64,000 nt of DNA, taken from contig OU744446.1 in assembly GCA_916610825.1 (NCBI GenBank), positions 23,450,445 through 23,514,444 of the forward strand, given 5' to 3'. Source of the DNA: Haliclystus octoradiatus. Taxonomy: Eukaryota > Cnidaria > Staurozoa > Stauromedusae > Haliclystidae. The notes beneath the pieces are model-generated. The model worked only from the letters and a program-made list of their open reading frames with translations, did no database searches and was not told where the DNA came from. Position numbers and translations under genes: made by a program. This document shows, in pieces, positions 1 to 12,434 of this stretch. The first letter of the stretch is position 1. Each line of letters opens with the position of its first letter.

Positions 1-194
1 GATACGTACATTAAAACCATGTTGAACTAGTCCAGATCGGACTCATTTTAATAATGTGGGACTTGTCTTTTAAACTTTAATAATTAAACATTATTTGATT
101 TACACAAAACAACTTTATGCAAATTCGACCTGATGACTGCAGTGTGCAGTTGTTAGGCATTTGTTGATAGATTTAACTCTCAAACATTGATACC

Positions 195-360
195 TGTGGG
201 AAAAATCATGAGATCATGAGCAGTTCGTGAACATTTTATTTGTGGGTTCATGAACAAATCATGAACCGGTACATGAACGTGAAATTGCCAAGCTTTTCAT
301 GCACGCTTCATAAACATTACATGAACTGTTGATGAAAATTGGGTCATTTAACATCTTTGA
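195..360. repeat. GTTCATGAAC palindromic repeat cluster
   Basis: Many degenerate copies of TTCATGAAC, CATGAACTG and TCATAAACA. One end reads ACCTGTGGGAAAAA, resembling the CCCCTGTGAA or CCCCTGCGAA edges seen in the other copies of this family. Confidence 0.6.
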
Positions 361-462
361 ATGTTTACACAGTGGTTAATATGGAGCTTGTGAATTGTGA
401 ACAATTTATTTGAAATTTTGAGCTGAGATTCTGAATGTTCAGATTTATTTGGCTATGCTCCT

Positions 463-495
<33 letters not shown>

Positions 496-540
496 TTATT
501 CAGAACCTTTAAGTTATACAAACTTTTTTTCAAAGGACTG
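463..540 (-). repeat. LINE 3' tail with (ATG)n microsatellite
   Basis: (CAT)n followed by TTTATTCAGAACCT and later CTTTTTTTCAAAGGACTGAT. This is the reverse complement of the tail at about 47190-47272 (GGTTCTGAATAAATGATGATG), where it follows a LINE C-terminal coding fragment. It is therefore a 5'-truncated LINE 3' end in minus orientation. Confidence 0.6.
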
Positions 541-937
541 ATATTTGCCAATCTTTTTAGACTTTACGATTTACTCTCTATAATGGCTACTTTGATTATC
601 TCAAGTAGCTTGTGTTTTTCAAAGTGATCTATAGCCAATCCTGTGTACCATCTCATAGAGGTTGATTCTTGCAATTAATCAATCAATTAATAGCTGCTTT
701 GCTATGTATCCCTCTTTACTGAGTACACATTAGATATATTTGCACATTTATGTGACATCCATTATTACATGGTTTTCAGCAGCAGAAACTCAAGCAAACA
801 TTCATTCATCATAACATCATAAGCTGATTTTTCCTTGTTTCCAATTTTCCTGATTACAAGAAAACTTTAAAATTTTATCACCAATAAGCTATTATTCTTA
901 TATCATTATTATAATCATTTTATTTATGAATATTTTT

Positions 938-999
938 GTAAAGCGCTTCTGATCAGCAAATGTAAAAAGCGCTATATAAGTTATAAAATTATTATTATT
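938..999 (+). repeat. SINE/LINE 3' end with GCGCTATATAA and (ATT)n
   Basis: TGTAAAGCGCTTCTG, then AAAAAGCGCTATATAAG and an ATT run. This pair of AAGCGCT motifs before an ATT repeat is the typical 3' end of a widespread retroposon tail in aquatic animals (recognised from memory, not searched). Confidence 0.5.
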
Positions 1000-1012
1000 C
1001 TCATATTCGCAG

Positions 1013-4000
1013 ACACCCTCTGATGCTCAGAAATTGATGGGATATATTGATCCCTCGCTTGGTAAACCGCTACCAGAGAAAAACTATGGTGGCAACTGTT
1101 TGATTTATGATGCTGATAATGCTTCCAACCCGTTTCATAATGTTTGGGTATGTGAAACAATTTAATATTTTTTACCAATCGAGAAATGAGATTAGACAAT
1201 TAATACTGTGATTGACTAAAACACCTTGTTGAAGTTTTGAAATATGCAAAATCAATAAGCAGGTCCTCCTCAGTCAGGGTCTGACAAAGGAATGAATCAT
1301 GGAATCATGGAGAGCAAATTCAGAAGAAAAATGATATTTTTATGATTTATCGGTCACACAAAATAATTCAGAACATAATGTTGATTTGCCTCTAGGATAA
1401 CGGAAGGCGGGATCTTTTGTCGGACCCTCTCCTCAGTGATACTTTCACTGCAATTGACTAATTGACCCCATCTCCTTGACCCAAAATTACCTTTGTGTTA
1501 AGTCCCACCAATTAAGCTACTGGGGTTGAATTCAAAGAGAACATCAAAGAAGCAAGAGGGATGTTCATTGTCCTACATTCTTGTGTCATTGAAATGATGT
1601 TGCATACTAAGATTGATACTGCAGCGATGAAAGTGTGACGATAATTCTTTTTGCATTATTCAGGAAAAGTGCGATTCATTTGTTGCTGGTCATCTGATTG
1701 GTTGGTGGGTTAAAACGTTGTTAATAAGAGATTATTATTTCACTAATATCCTCAGTGTGCTGTTTGAATTGTATGAATATTCACTTGAACATCAATTACC
1801 AAACTTTAGTGAATGTTGGTGGGATCATGTAAGTAAACCGTATTGTTTCTACTCTACTTTGTTGCAATAAGTCAAAATCATTGTTTTCTCACTGCCTTTA
1901 ATGAGAGTAGTCTCAACACTGTTTTTATTGTCTGTTTTGTACGAGCATTAAATGGTCAGATATTCATGAAATGCACACGAAGAGTCCATAAATTGTCAAA
2001 TTGAATGGTTCAGAATTTGTTGACGTAGCACACAGTACTGTATACATATAACGTTCAATAAGTTTCCACAAATAGTCCATCATCTTATATACGGACGTAC
2101 TCCACTATTTCTAATGCTTGCTAATTGAATATAAAATATCAACAGGCCCTGGAAAGCGAACATAGGATAGTATTTGTAGATTAACTTGTGCTATACATGC
2201 AGCCTGCTTTTTAATCAAATTTACAAAATTGTAACAAATTTAAATTATTTAAGCGATGTTTATAAATAGGGATGAATTGATACAACTTCTACAGGAAGTG
2301 AATTCTTCCACATCAATTGAATGATAAAAAAAATAATTAAACATTTTTGTACCTTTTGATGTATATTGCGCATACATGTTTTTTCTGTTCTCACCTCCGA
2401 TCATGTGATTTTGCATCGAAAAGTCCAAGTCAACCAGTAATAATCTTGTACACCATAAATGATATGATGATATGATGATAATGAAATGATATAACTTTTA
2501 TGAGTTGAATCAGTGCAATCAAATGTTTAATTATTAGAAATTTATGTGTTTGAACTCATCTTTGTATTGTATGTCGAGTGGAGATGATTTTTCTCTCTTT
2601 TCATTAGTGGGTGATGGATGCTCTAATTTGTAATGGTCTTGGTATATTTTTTGGAATGAAAACTTTACAGCACTTAGCAATGAAGGTAACAATTTATAAA
2701 TTCAAAAGAAAGAGAACATTATTAATGACATACTGCGACCGATCATATATGGGATGGGTTCATATATGTTTAAACTCGATCATGTTGTGTGGTTTTGATA
2801 AGATCACGCTTAATTGACCCTTTTCTTTGATTGAGCATGAATGAATGTAGTATGAATGGGAGTCTTTGCATCTGCAATATGGAGGTGTAATCCAAGGCAT
2901 TATCTTTATTCAATAAGAGATTGCAGATGAATGATGGTACATGCTCCATTCCCTGATTGCCGACTGATTAAGTTGTGAATCCAACTTTATAAAGTTTGCG
3001 TCTCTCGCTAAAACGGTTCTGTCATTTCTCATGGGCTTGAGACGAACTATAGATACGGTCATACTCGCCATGCTCGACTAAACTGCAGCGAGCAATTATG
3101 CTTAAAAGTTGTGTATGCTTTACATGTGGCGACGCACCACGCCACACCATGCCTGAAATTTGTGGGATGCTCAGCCCTTTGGGCTCGCTCTGTTTTGGCT
3201 AGCTGGCTTGATTGAAAGTTTCCGGTACCATACTTGGATGACTCAGAAAGGAAAGGAAAGGTTATTTCTCATTTCCCAACCATCGTTATCCCTTAGACTG
3301 TATTTCGTATGTATTTCTAGGAGATCATGAATTCCGCACTCCTACATGTAATATATGTGGTTTCCTACATTGATATCAAAGCAATTCGTAAATATTGTTC
3401 GTTTCGAATCCATTCCAAATATGAACATCAGCTTACATGCTAGATTGCTATATGAATTTCAAAGGTTTAACTTGGCGCAATGTTAGTGTGAAATGCAACT
3501 TAAATAATAAATTATTTTCACAAATAAATACACCATTTATTATCATTTTCATTAGGAATATAACTGGATTGATTTATGGAGTATTCCAACATACAGCGGC
3601 AAGCTAAAGCGTGTGGCTGCACAATTCACACCATACAGTTGGCATCAATTCCATTGGAATGCCACTGAATCGTTGCGAAGATGGCTGGCATTCATTGGAA
3701 TCATGTTTATGGTGAGTTCAACACAGTTTTTTGATGAAGCCTATACCTTAGTTATCATCCTTTCCATCAGGCAATAAATGCTTTTGATCTATAATGTTCG
3801 AATCGTATTCGGGCTTGGGTTTGAATCAATCGTACAATGTCTGTGCATCATATACCGAATGTTGACTGGGATGCTGAGGTAAAGTAATGCACTAAAACAT
3901 TTTTGCCTAGATAAAATTTGAAGCTGCATTCATGAGTGTTCATCAATTGTTGATGATATTTTTATGTGGTAAAATTTTTATATTTATATATATTAATATA

Positions 4001-5084
4001 TACCCACGCGTCTCACGAGGGTAATTTTTATTGATAATTACATGATGATATATAGCTTTGTAATGATCGCTTTTTTTTTGCAGTTTTCCATAACAGAATT
4101 GAACACTTTTTATTTGAAATTCGTTCTCTCGATACCACCAACACACATTCTTGTATTAGTGAGATTGGTACTGTTGTGTAGTATGGCGTCCGTCGCACTG
4201 AAAGAGGCATACGAATACATATTTAGCAGGTAAGTAAATCACAGCTACTATAGCAGGATCACCTGGTCAAGAGGCTATAGTCAAGTTTTGTCAACCATTA
4301 TTATACATTATTTGTAAACATAATCATTAGGCTGCATGTAAGTGAAAAAAAATTTATAACATTTTTCCTTTGTTTTCCTGTATCTCTCATTAGATAATTT
4401 ACAAATATACATCAATCAATCAATCAAAATAAGCGTGGGCCTACCAATCAATCCATGATTTACTATATTTTTATAATCTGCTCACAGGCTGAACTGTATG
4501 CATATAACACATGTGGTACCCCAATTTTAAAATTTAGAATGTATCAGTATGATAACTTTTGTGGAGAAACCTAACTTTGAAATCCAACTCTTGCAATGGA
4601 CGATTTTTCTGTTCTGGAAAGTTGTCCTCGTGGCCATTATAAGGTATAGCTACTATCCTGAACAGAAGCTATCCTATACTAACGACCATCTGTCTAGGAA
4701 TTAGTTCAAATGTGTTTAGTGGCAAATAAGTAATGTGTTTCGCATGAACCGTATAGTGTCAAGGCCACATGTGTCACCTGTCCATAGAATCCATTTTATT
4801 TTGTTTCAAAGTGGTTCATTAACACAGGTTTGTATTTGTTTGCTTCTTTTAGTCGTTGTAGAAAGCTTGGACAACAAGCATGGATGGTCTCTGCAGTTGT
4901 TGTTACCGAAACATTGATATCGTTGAGATTTGGCTGGGAAACAGTCATTCTACCTCCCCCGAAACATGTTATCATTTTCTGGTCAATAACTCTCAGTACT
5001 CTTATCGTTTATACAATTGCGAAGTTTGTTCCTAAGATTTGGATTGGTCGTCAAAACATGTTGAAAGAAAAGAAAAAATGTTAA
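1013..5084 (+). CDS. PTDSS2: Phosphatidylserine synthase 2 (partial: last six coding exons)
   Basis: Exons by splice sites and homology: 1013-1147, 1664-1828, 2608-2685, 3556-3711, 4084-4229, 4853-5084 (stop TAA 5082-5084). Phases join cleanly (0,0,0,0,2). The encoded 243 or so residues match the PSS family: YGGNCLIYD near the start, [11 protein letters not shown] across the 1828/2608 junction, then [15 protein letters not shown] and [13 protein letters not shown]. Family knowledge: an ER multipass enzyme that swaps the ethanolamine head group of phosphatidylethanolamine for serine. The wording ([30 protein letters not shown]) is nearer PTDSS2 than PTDSS1. The N-terminal exons lie left of the window; position 1013 is preceded by a normal acceptor AG, so this is an internal exon. 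Hydrophobic segments continue to the end and the tail is lysine-rich (KEKKKC). Confidence 0.93.
1275..1429. mobile_element. hAT-type MITE, copy 1 (155 bp, 8-bp TSD)
   Basis: Terminal inverted repeats CAGGGTCTGACAAA and (reverse complement) AGGGTCCGACAAAAG. Flanked by perfect 8-bp duplications TCCTCAGT at 1267-1274 and 1430-1437. The interior (GAGCAAATTCAGAAGAAAA and following) matches the copies at 24129-24301 and 34079-34254. No coding capacity. It lies in a PTDSS2 intron. Confidence 0.85.
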
Positions 5085-5436
5085 CTTCTTTCATTATATA
5101 TCCATTTATCTGTTTTCTGTGATGCTGTTTATCGAATATTCGTTTTCATGAGTCTATCAATGTCTGAACACGCTATATTATGGAGACGAGTACGGTCTGT
5201 TTATCAATCAAGGCTTATATATATATTTTTTGTTAACAATTTTCACAATATACACAAAACCTGTTTTATGACATGCTTGTCTCATTCATTATTTATTATT
5301 TAATCATGATGGATTATTACGACTTCATTTTATGAAGGATTTTATTTATACAACGTAATCTATTTGTACAAAACTATTACTATTTGAAGCACTAATTTTC
5401 ATATTGAAGTAGCCGTACCTTTCATAAATGAATTAG

Positions 5437-5442
5437 AATAAA
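5437..5442 (+). promoter_or_regulatory. Possible poly(A) signal of PTDSS2
   Basis: AATAAA about 350 nt after the stop codon. Placement is plausible for an invertebrate 3' UTR, but AATAAA is common in such AT-rich DNA. Confidence 0.35.
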
Positions 5443-7848
5443 TATGCTTGACCTAAGTTTATGCATGGTTTATGATACTTATAGATTTCTCCTTTCTCAA
5501 ATGTTTTGTTAAGCAGAAAATATATTCATTGGCAATGTTGTTTCCATTTTTTGATCTCATACATAATATTATCAAATTGCCTCAATATATAAATACAATA
5601 TGAGTAAGTACATCTGAATTTATCTTTCCGATTAGCATATTAGAATTGATGTTCTTTAAAAGAAAGAATATTTTGTTAGAATGAGTCCAATTTTTCCCCG
5701 CTGGCACCATATGCTGGCACTAGGGTTTATTAAAACATGACAAATGCTGTGAAACCAGGAATGCATTTTCTCAATGTAAGACATGTTTATTTATAGGTTA
5801 ACATTATACAAATATTAAACACTTTCTGTGCAATATGGGTTATATGAACACGAGTGTTGCGCTACGAGGCACTAGTAAGGCGTAAGAAAATCCGAGGGAT
5901 TTTCTGAAGTCTTTTGAATGCCTATAGCAACCTGAGTGTGTAACCTATAGTATTGCACAACACTATTTTCAACAAATCCTTCCCCGTGCAATCCTGCATG
6001 TATGAGTAGTTTTTTATTGCTATGATCATATTGCGATAGTACATATCATTTAGTTTGCACGCAGGCTAATTATTTAGGGGATATGTAATTGTTTTAAGCA
6101 AGCAGATTACCTAAGATGGAACATGGGTTTATGAACACCCGGGCCTCAACTTGACGGATGATACTTATCGAAAGCTGCTCTTCGAACTAAAGCATTCCTA
6201 AAGAGGAAGCCGGCATTAAGATGGAAGTCACATCACATTTGTTGTTTCATTTGCCAAGGTTGAACACAATGACAACTCAATTATATAGAATTAGAACCGA
6301 AGATCTAACAAAAAACATTTGATATTGACGTCATTCTGATGCATTGTGCAAGACAAATTCTACACAGTTGAATAATTATTTATTTTACAGTCGATTGTGA
6401 AATGCATGATAATGAATATATTGTAAAAGTAAATTTATGAATTAATTTTCTGGGGATTGATTAAATTAGCTGACTTTCACATATTAACATTAGTAGGTTT
6501 GTGAACAGAGTTTAATCTATAGGGGCAACGAGTTACATTTCAAACACTGGAACAAATCCATCATAAATTATTTTGATGTTTATTTGTAACAAATCAAGTT
6601 CTCTTATAAGCGTAATATTGTTAGTCAGTCTTCGTATCAACGAGTCTCTGTAACTCACCCTAGTCATTGCTCTGTTTTAGCCAAAAGTGAAAGCAAATAG
6701 GGGCAACCGTCAATAATAAATTATAATATAGCAGAGGTATGACAAACGTAAATATCAGCAGTTGAAATGATCGAATTGACCTCTTTGAATTGATTCATCG
6801 TTACAAATGAAGCGTATAGAGATTGTTAAAACACTACTAATAACACTGTCATCTAACCCATCTGTTCTATATTTGACCATATCAATTCAACAGTATCATT
6901 GAGAATGGACATGATAAAATGGATCGTTCTTACATATTTGGTTCTGGGCGTGGCAGCTACATTCGCATGTTGATGATGTGAAAACAGATCGTAATATTCT
7001 CCCTATATTCTTGTGATTGCATTTGCCTAGGTTTGTTATCCAGGAAAGAAAAGCATATATTCGTTTTTGAAAGATCCATGGATGTTGGTGGATTGCTTTA
7101 TCATTCAAGTACGTCAATCGAGCGAGGCTTCGTTTGAAAACTATGTATATAATGTATTTGATTAGATTTTACTGCGGTGGATTATATAAGTAGTAAATAA
7201 ACTTGAATAATCACCTCATCGCACTAATAAGTAGTAATTAGCCCATACCCCATCCACCCTAATAGCTATTCTCACTATATAACCGATTGGCGGCAAATGT
7301 GAATCCTATAGGGGGGTTGCATTATAAAATGATGTGGGAGACTTAAAACGTCACAAGTACCTGACGAAACGTCGCAAAAGTACGTCTATGCTATCGCTTG
7401 TCTTCTTCTAAATCAGATATAGGTTTCGTGGACCAGGTGTCGGAGTGGATGCGATGGATATTTGAAAAGAATACTCAAATAATAATCTTCATGCCAGGTT
7501 ATATGGAAATATAACGTATGCAGTCTTTCAATGTCATCATTATTATATGATTACTTTGTATAATATGTTGCTTATCACAATCCATCTTTTGCTGCTTACT
7601 TAGTTTTTGAAGATGGGTTACACCAAATCAGTCACAGGAAATGGGCGTATGTGCCAGATTGAGGACAGAGGTACGGTATATGTACGGACTCAGAATTTTC
7701 AGACTCCGAATCTGAAAAAAGTCCTTATAGAAGCATTTGACTCCGAGGCTTGCTCAGAAAATGTAAGGAAAATAGACTCAAAACTCTGGCTGCAAAATAT
7801 TCCCGACAAACTCCAGCAAGAAGTCCGAAAACGGATTAATTTATCAAT

Positions 7849-7913
7849 CCAGATCCCGTTGAAATGTGGATACTCCTGCTGGAGTAGGAGTTTGACTCCG
7901 GCTCATGTACAAC
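7849..7913. repeat. Dispersed repeat (CTCCTGCYGGAGT...CTCCGGCTCATGT), copy 1
   Basis: The block GTTGAAATG-GATACTCCTGC-GGAGT-GGAGTTT-ACTCCGGCTCATGT recurs at 47733-47800 with a handful of substitutions. Both contain short self-complementary CTCC/GGAG runs. Family unknown. Confidence 0.6.
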
Positions 7914-8536
7914 TCTGATAGAGGAATTATTCTCTGTTCAAACAATGACAACACCTAGCTTCCCCGCAAGATACGATGTGCGATTCCATCATAGTGTCAT
8001 CATGTGTTGGATCAAGTATCTGATACGATTACGATAGGTACAGCTCTGTATAAACCCAAATCATTCGCCACTCCCAGGGCTCAAATACTAAAAAGTTGTA
8101 AGGAGAAAAGCCTCAGCATGCTTCTTATAATCAAGCAATCATGGGAAAACTCTACTAATTCTATACCGTACACAGTACAGTAGTGATGTTTATGGAACAA
8201 TGAAAATATAAAACCACAATAATAATATTGCCAATTAAAATTGATTATTTTTTAAGCATATAATAATGTATATTTTCTACAAAATAAACAACTCTTTACA
8301 ATTTTATACAAAGCTTTTGTGCTGCAGCAAAAGCACAGCCGAGTTTAAAACACTCCGCCTAAGGAAAAAATACTGTACAAAAAATAAGGGAAAATCAATC
8401 CAAAATAGACTAATTAGTAGTATCTACAATATTTCATGAAGTCCATTCTTGCGAAATAGACAAAAGGAACAAACCAATCCAGGGCATCAGGAAGCAGATA
8501 GTAGTTCAAGTGTTTCTCGAATTGATCAGTGTAACA

Positions 8537-11285
8537 TTATGTTACCACGAGAACACTTGATGTATCGGCAAGAGGTGCGATTTGTTTCTGTCGACAATGT
8601 GTATCTTCAAATTCCATAAGCTGACCCATAAAACTGAGATTAGGAGCAATCCATGGTCGCTTGTCTTTCACGAATGCATAAGCATCACACAAGGATAGCT
8701 TTCTCAAATGCATCAGGTATGCAATGACAACTGCCGACGAACGTGATACTCCTCCTTGGCAATGGACTAAAGCAATCGCATTGTTTCGTTTGGCGAGATC
8801 TAAAAGTGAAAATTTGAACTTGGGTTATGTTGGTTCGTTGCGGGATTCGTTGATTAACAGAACATGTGGTCTAATTAAAGTAAAGTTGGTAGTTAGTAGA
8901 CACATGATGGTGATCATGACAGGTAACTGAATACAGTATTAGAACGATTATTTTTACAAAACCCATTTGCCAGAACAGATTGTTTGAAAAAAGAAGAGCA
9001 TTGTTTGATATGGGGTAGCCTGACTGTGGCATAAGTTTATACATTTTATAAAAATTACGCTATTTTAGTGTTCATGTTGAAATGGGAAAGAGAAAAATGT
9101 TACACAAGACTTTCAGTTGGACATGTTCGCTAGGAATAATCTCTTAATTAAACGGGATTCCCACAAGAACATATCTGGAAAGTACCATTGACAAACGTTT
9201 TGCATGGCTTAGAATATGACACCAAAGACCAGCAGAGACTGAGTTGATAACAATCCAATTCCAGACAGTACATTTATAATACAGTACAAAAGTTTTTGAA
9301 GGTCGGAAGTCGCAAATGTTTGACCAGCAAATAGAAATGAGACGTGGATTTGCAGTCATCCAATTCCAATTTCTAAACACAGCATGCTTTATTTGAGAAC
9401 ACACTTTGTGAAAACGTGTTTTTTTTTGTCAATAATTGCCAACTACGTAACTATGGTAGCACAGATGCAAGTTTGAAAATATTTGCATAACAGGAAAACA
9501 TACGTAGAGGGTTTTCGAAGTTGCTGTGTAGAAATAGACTTGAAAATGTAGCATGGGCATGGAATTAACGATACATCGTCAACAACAAAAACATATTGGT
9601 GATAATATTATGAGCATACTGTAAACAAAATAAACAACTCAATAATTATTTGGGTTTATCAAAAATTTGAACTTTATTATTCCTCGCTGACATTTGGTTT
9701 TCTACATAGAGTACGTTCGGCTTTCTCAAGGAGTCAAAGTCATCAAAGGAGGTCCAGTCAGTAAAGTTGAAAACATTTGGTCTAGATGTCACAAAAAACC
9801 GTCAATATCTTACTTTATTATAACAGCGTCCTGTAGCTAACTAAGTTCTATTGTATAAAGTAAAATTATCATACCTATAAATTTCATTGCATCGTCCAAT
9901 ACATCATAAATTCTTTCTTTGCAATTGTCAGCTATTTTTATTTGTTTATAACGATAGGTCGTCTTTGTCTCGAAATGATTCGGGCAGTCGTAAGTTAGAT
10001 TTAAAATGTATGTAATTTGATGAGCCTCTAGGAATTTCTCATCGCTAGCATCTCTAGCATTGCCTAAATAAACGTGGGATAAAATTTGTGTTGCTTCAGC
10101 GTCGATTGGTGTAGGACAATTTGGTTCTGTAGCTTGGCTTGAACATATATTTTCTTCAGTTTTACCAGATACAAAACGCCCATAGCCTTTCGAGAAATCT
10201 TTTATTCCACCTGGAAAAGAAAGTATTAAATTCTTACTTTTCATATTTTGATAGTTGTCGGCAGACATCATATTGAAAGGGTGAATCAATTTTGAAACCG
10301 TGTGGCATTTTCTTATTAGTTTTGAAGACTGGCGTGGACCAAGCTCGATCAATAAACGCTAGTTTGTCAATTCACCATTTGGCATTATTCATAACAGAAT
10401 TTAATTCATCTGTCCAATGCAGACTATGCATAATTAACTGAAGTAAGCAAGCATTCCTCAAAAAACAAAAACTGAAACAGGATGGCACCAGAAATGTGAT
10501 TGCATTCTCTCAACAATAGCCACTCAAAACGAACAAAATGGCATCTGTCCTTGGTCCCACGCACTCAAATTTGCGATAACTTTGATAAGAGCCGGTGCCA
10601 ATGTCAGAAATAAAATATGGAACTATAAAGAACAAATCATGGTATAAGAGTATGACGAGGTTGTTTATGACAAGAAAATACATATTACGGCGTGACATCG
10701 ATGTGAGAAGAGTTGCTGAGAGTCATTTTATCGACCCCCCACAAGTTGCAGACTCACAAAGGAGCACGCTTTTTGGAGAGCGATATTTCATGAATCTTTG
10801 TTCCAAAATGATGGAAGTCTATATTTAAGTTATTTAACATATCATTTAGGCCTACACAACATACCTTTCAATAACATAACTTCTTTGCCTTGACGTAATA
10901 AAGAAGTTAGAACCAAACGAACGGGATGGGTAACAGGAGCCTTTTCAATTTCAGAAGTGCTATCATCGTAAACAACAGCTTTCACCCAACTATTCCCGTT
11001 CATTAATTCTTTACCATGATCCGATGTTACTAAATCCACAAGTGATACCTTTCCTTGTTGTAATCTTTTTCTTGTTAAATTTGTACATACATTCACATTT
11101 AATGCACCAGCTATATGTCGAAGGTTGTAAGCTAAGAAGGAGCGACAGTCTAGCAGCATAACTCCTTCGCCAGTACATGAAGCTTGCTCGGCAATCGGTT
11201 GCCTTTCCGCCTGTAATACTTGAGCAAGTTCACAAGGTAAAATACTCCTTACACCATCAAAAAACTTGTTAGCCATTGTACACAT
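8537..11285 (-). CDS. MAP-kinase phosphatase (rhodanese + dual-specificity phosphatase), DUSP10-like
   Basis: Three exons in transcript order: 11285-10865, 10210-9875, 8799-8537; 1020 nt, 339 aa. Residues 1-145 form a rhodanese-like CH2 domain (MLLDCRSFLAYN) with a basic kinase-docking motif TRKRLQQGK. The catalytic domain follows from about residue 180: LSHVYLGNARDA, the general-acid Asp in IKIADN, the P-loop HCQGGVSRSS with nucleophile Cys266 and Arg272, then AYAFVKDKRPWIAPNLSFMG. All catalytic residues are present, so an active Ser/Thr/Tyr phosphatase acting on JNK/p38-type MAP kinases is inferred. TRKRLQQGK and MLLKGG most resemble DUSP10 (MKP-5); DUSP8/16 is the alternative. The ATG at 11276 has the better context (A at -3, G at +4) and would give 336 aa. 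The protein is shorter than vertebrate DUSP10, lacking its long N-terminus. Confidence 0.93.
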
Positions 11286-12434
11286 GATAAAAATAAATAT
11301 AATATATTTTTGTGCTTATTCACAGCATTGAAGATGGTTCAACAATTTAAATAATTTGAACCAAATATCAAGACACAGCAGGTCCGATAACAAATGCGAA
11401 AACTGCGTAATAATCCAACTATAAAAAAACTTTAAGATGTAACAAAATGGAGCTGCGATCTAAACTTAAGACTCTTAAAAATAGGCTCAAGTGAGATGGA
11501 AAGCAAATGTCGATAATCGACAGAGTGCAGCTCCTAGGTACTATTTCCAAGCATGATGAATTGCACGAGTGTTTATACTTTTGAAGCGAAGATACTCGAG
11601 CTTCGCGCACAGACCATTGTGAAAGCTATCGTGTTCTAAAAACAGAAATACGACGTCATTGCTAACCAATCATATTGATTGGCTCCCAAATATGTCAGGG
11701 TCTGGTACTAACGAGTTTGTCAAGAAAATAGAATAATGACGTAAATGAAGGCATGGCTGTGAGAATAACAATAAAATGGAATTCGTCACCACATTTGCCT
11801 TGCCTAATACGCTGACTTGAATTTAATATTAATTTTGTAATGATGCGTCACTTTACATTGTATAATTTATGATGAGAATAAAGAATATTCCAGAATATTG
11901 GTTGATAGTAATTTTCATAAATTGCAGTATTCCAATTTGAAAATAATAATGATGTAAATATGCAAATGTAGTGTCTTATTCATTATTGACATCTTCGAAA
12001 ATGTTTCACAATCATCTTTCTTTTATTTTTAGAGGGTAAACCTGGACTTCTCTTCAATGTATTTAATAGTCGGATAATTAAATAATTTTCAAACAGTTGG
12101 ACTTTAGTTATACCATTTTAGTAATGACCAGTTGTTGTATTTGTTTGAGATCATGTAGGACAGTTTTTATCGCTGGGAAAAAACAGATATTCAAAATGAA
12201 AACAAATCCCAAACAATGCAACACATAATCTTAGAAAACAGAATATTGTAATTTTTGGTTGGTATGACAACTTGAAAGCGATATTCAAAATGGCCTCCTA
12301 TGTGAGGTTGAAGTCTAGGTCTTTTGAAATTATAAAGGAGATATTTCAGCAAAAAAGGTAATTTCAATAAAGTAAATCTACAGCAAAATATGAAGCAGTA
12401 ACTATAAATCAATTTATGTATATTTTTGCTCCAG
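11286..12434. other. Divergent intergenic region between DUSP (-) and SPATA17 (+)
   Basis: Must contain both promoters and the first short SPATA17 exon, which should end in phase 2. I could not identify that exon or a clear TATA or initiator with confidence. Confidence 0.5.

Larger units (their letters stand above)
1..1012. other. Intron or upstream part of PTDSS2; repeats only
   Basis: No coding exon recognised. It holds a GTTCATGAAC-rich stretch (about 195-360), a (CAT)n tract with a LINE-type tail (463-540), and a repeat 3' end of the GCGCTATATAA plus (ATT)n type (about 938-999) lying directly against the acceptor of the 1013 exon. Confidence 0.6.
5085..8536. other. Convergent intergenic region, PTDSS2 and DUSP 3' sides
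   Basis: Holds the 3' UTRs of PTDSS2 (+) and of the DUSP (-). I see no further gene. An open frame at 7607-7918 (+) overlaps a dispersed repeat at its 3' end, has no recognisable domain, and is not called a gene. Confidence 0.55.

Noticed and set aside
7607..7918. 103-residue open frame (+)
   Set aside because: No recognisable domain, no nearby splice partners, and its 3' part is a dispersed repeat also found at 47.7 kb.
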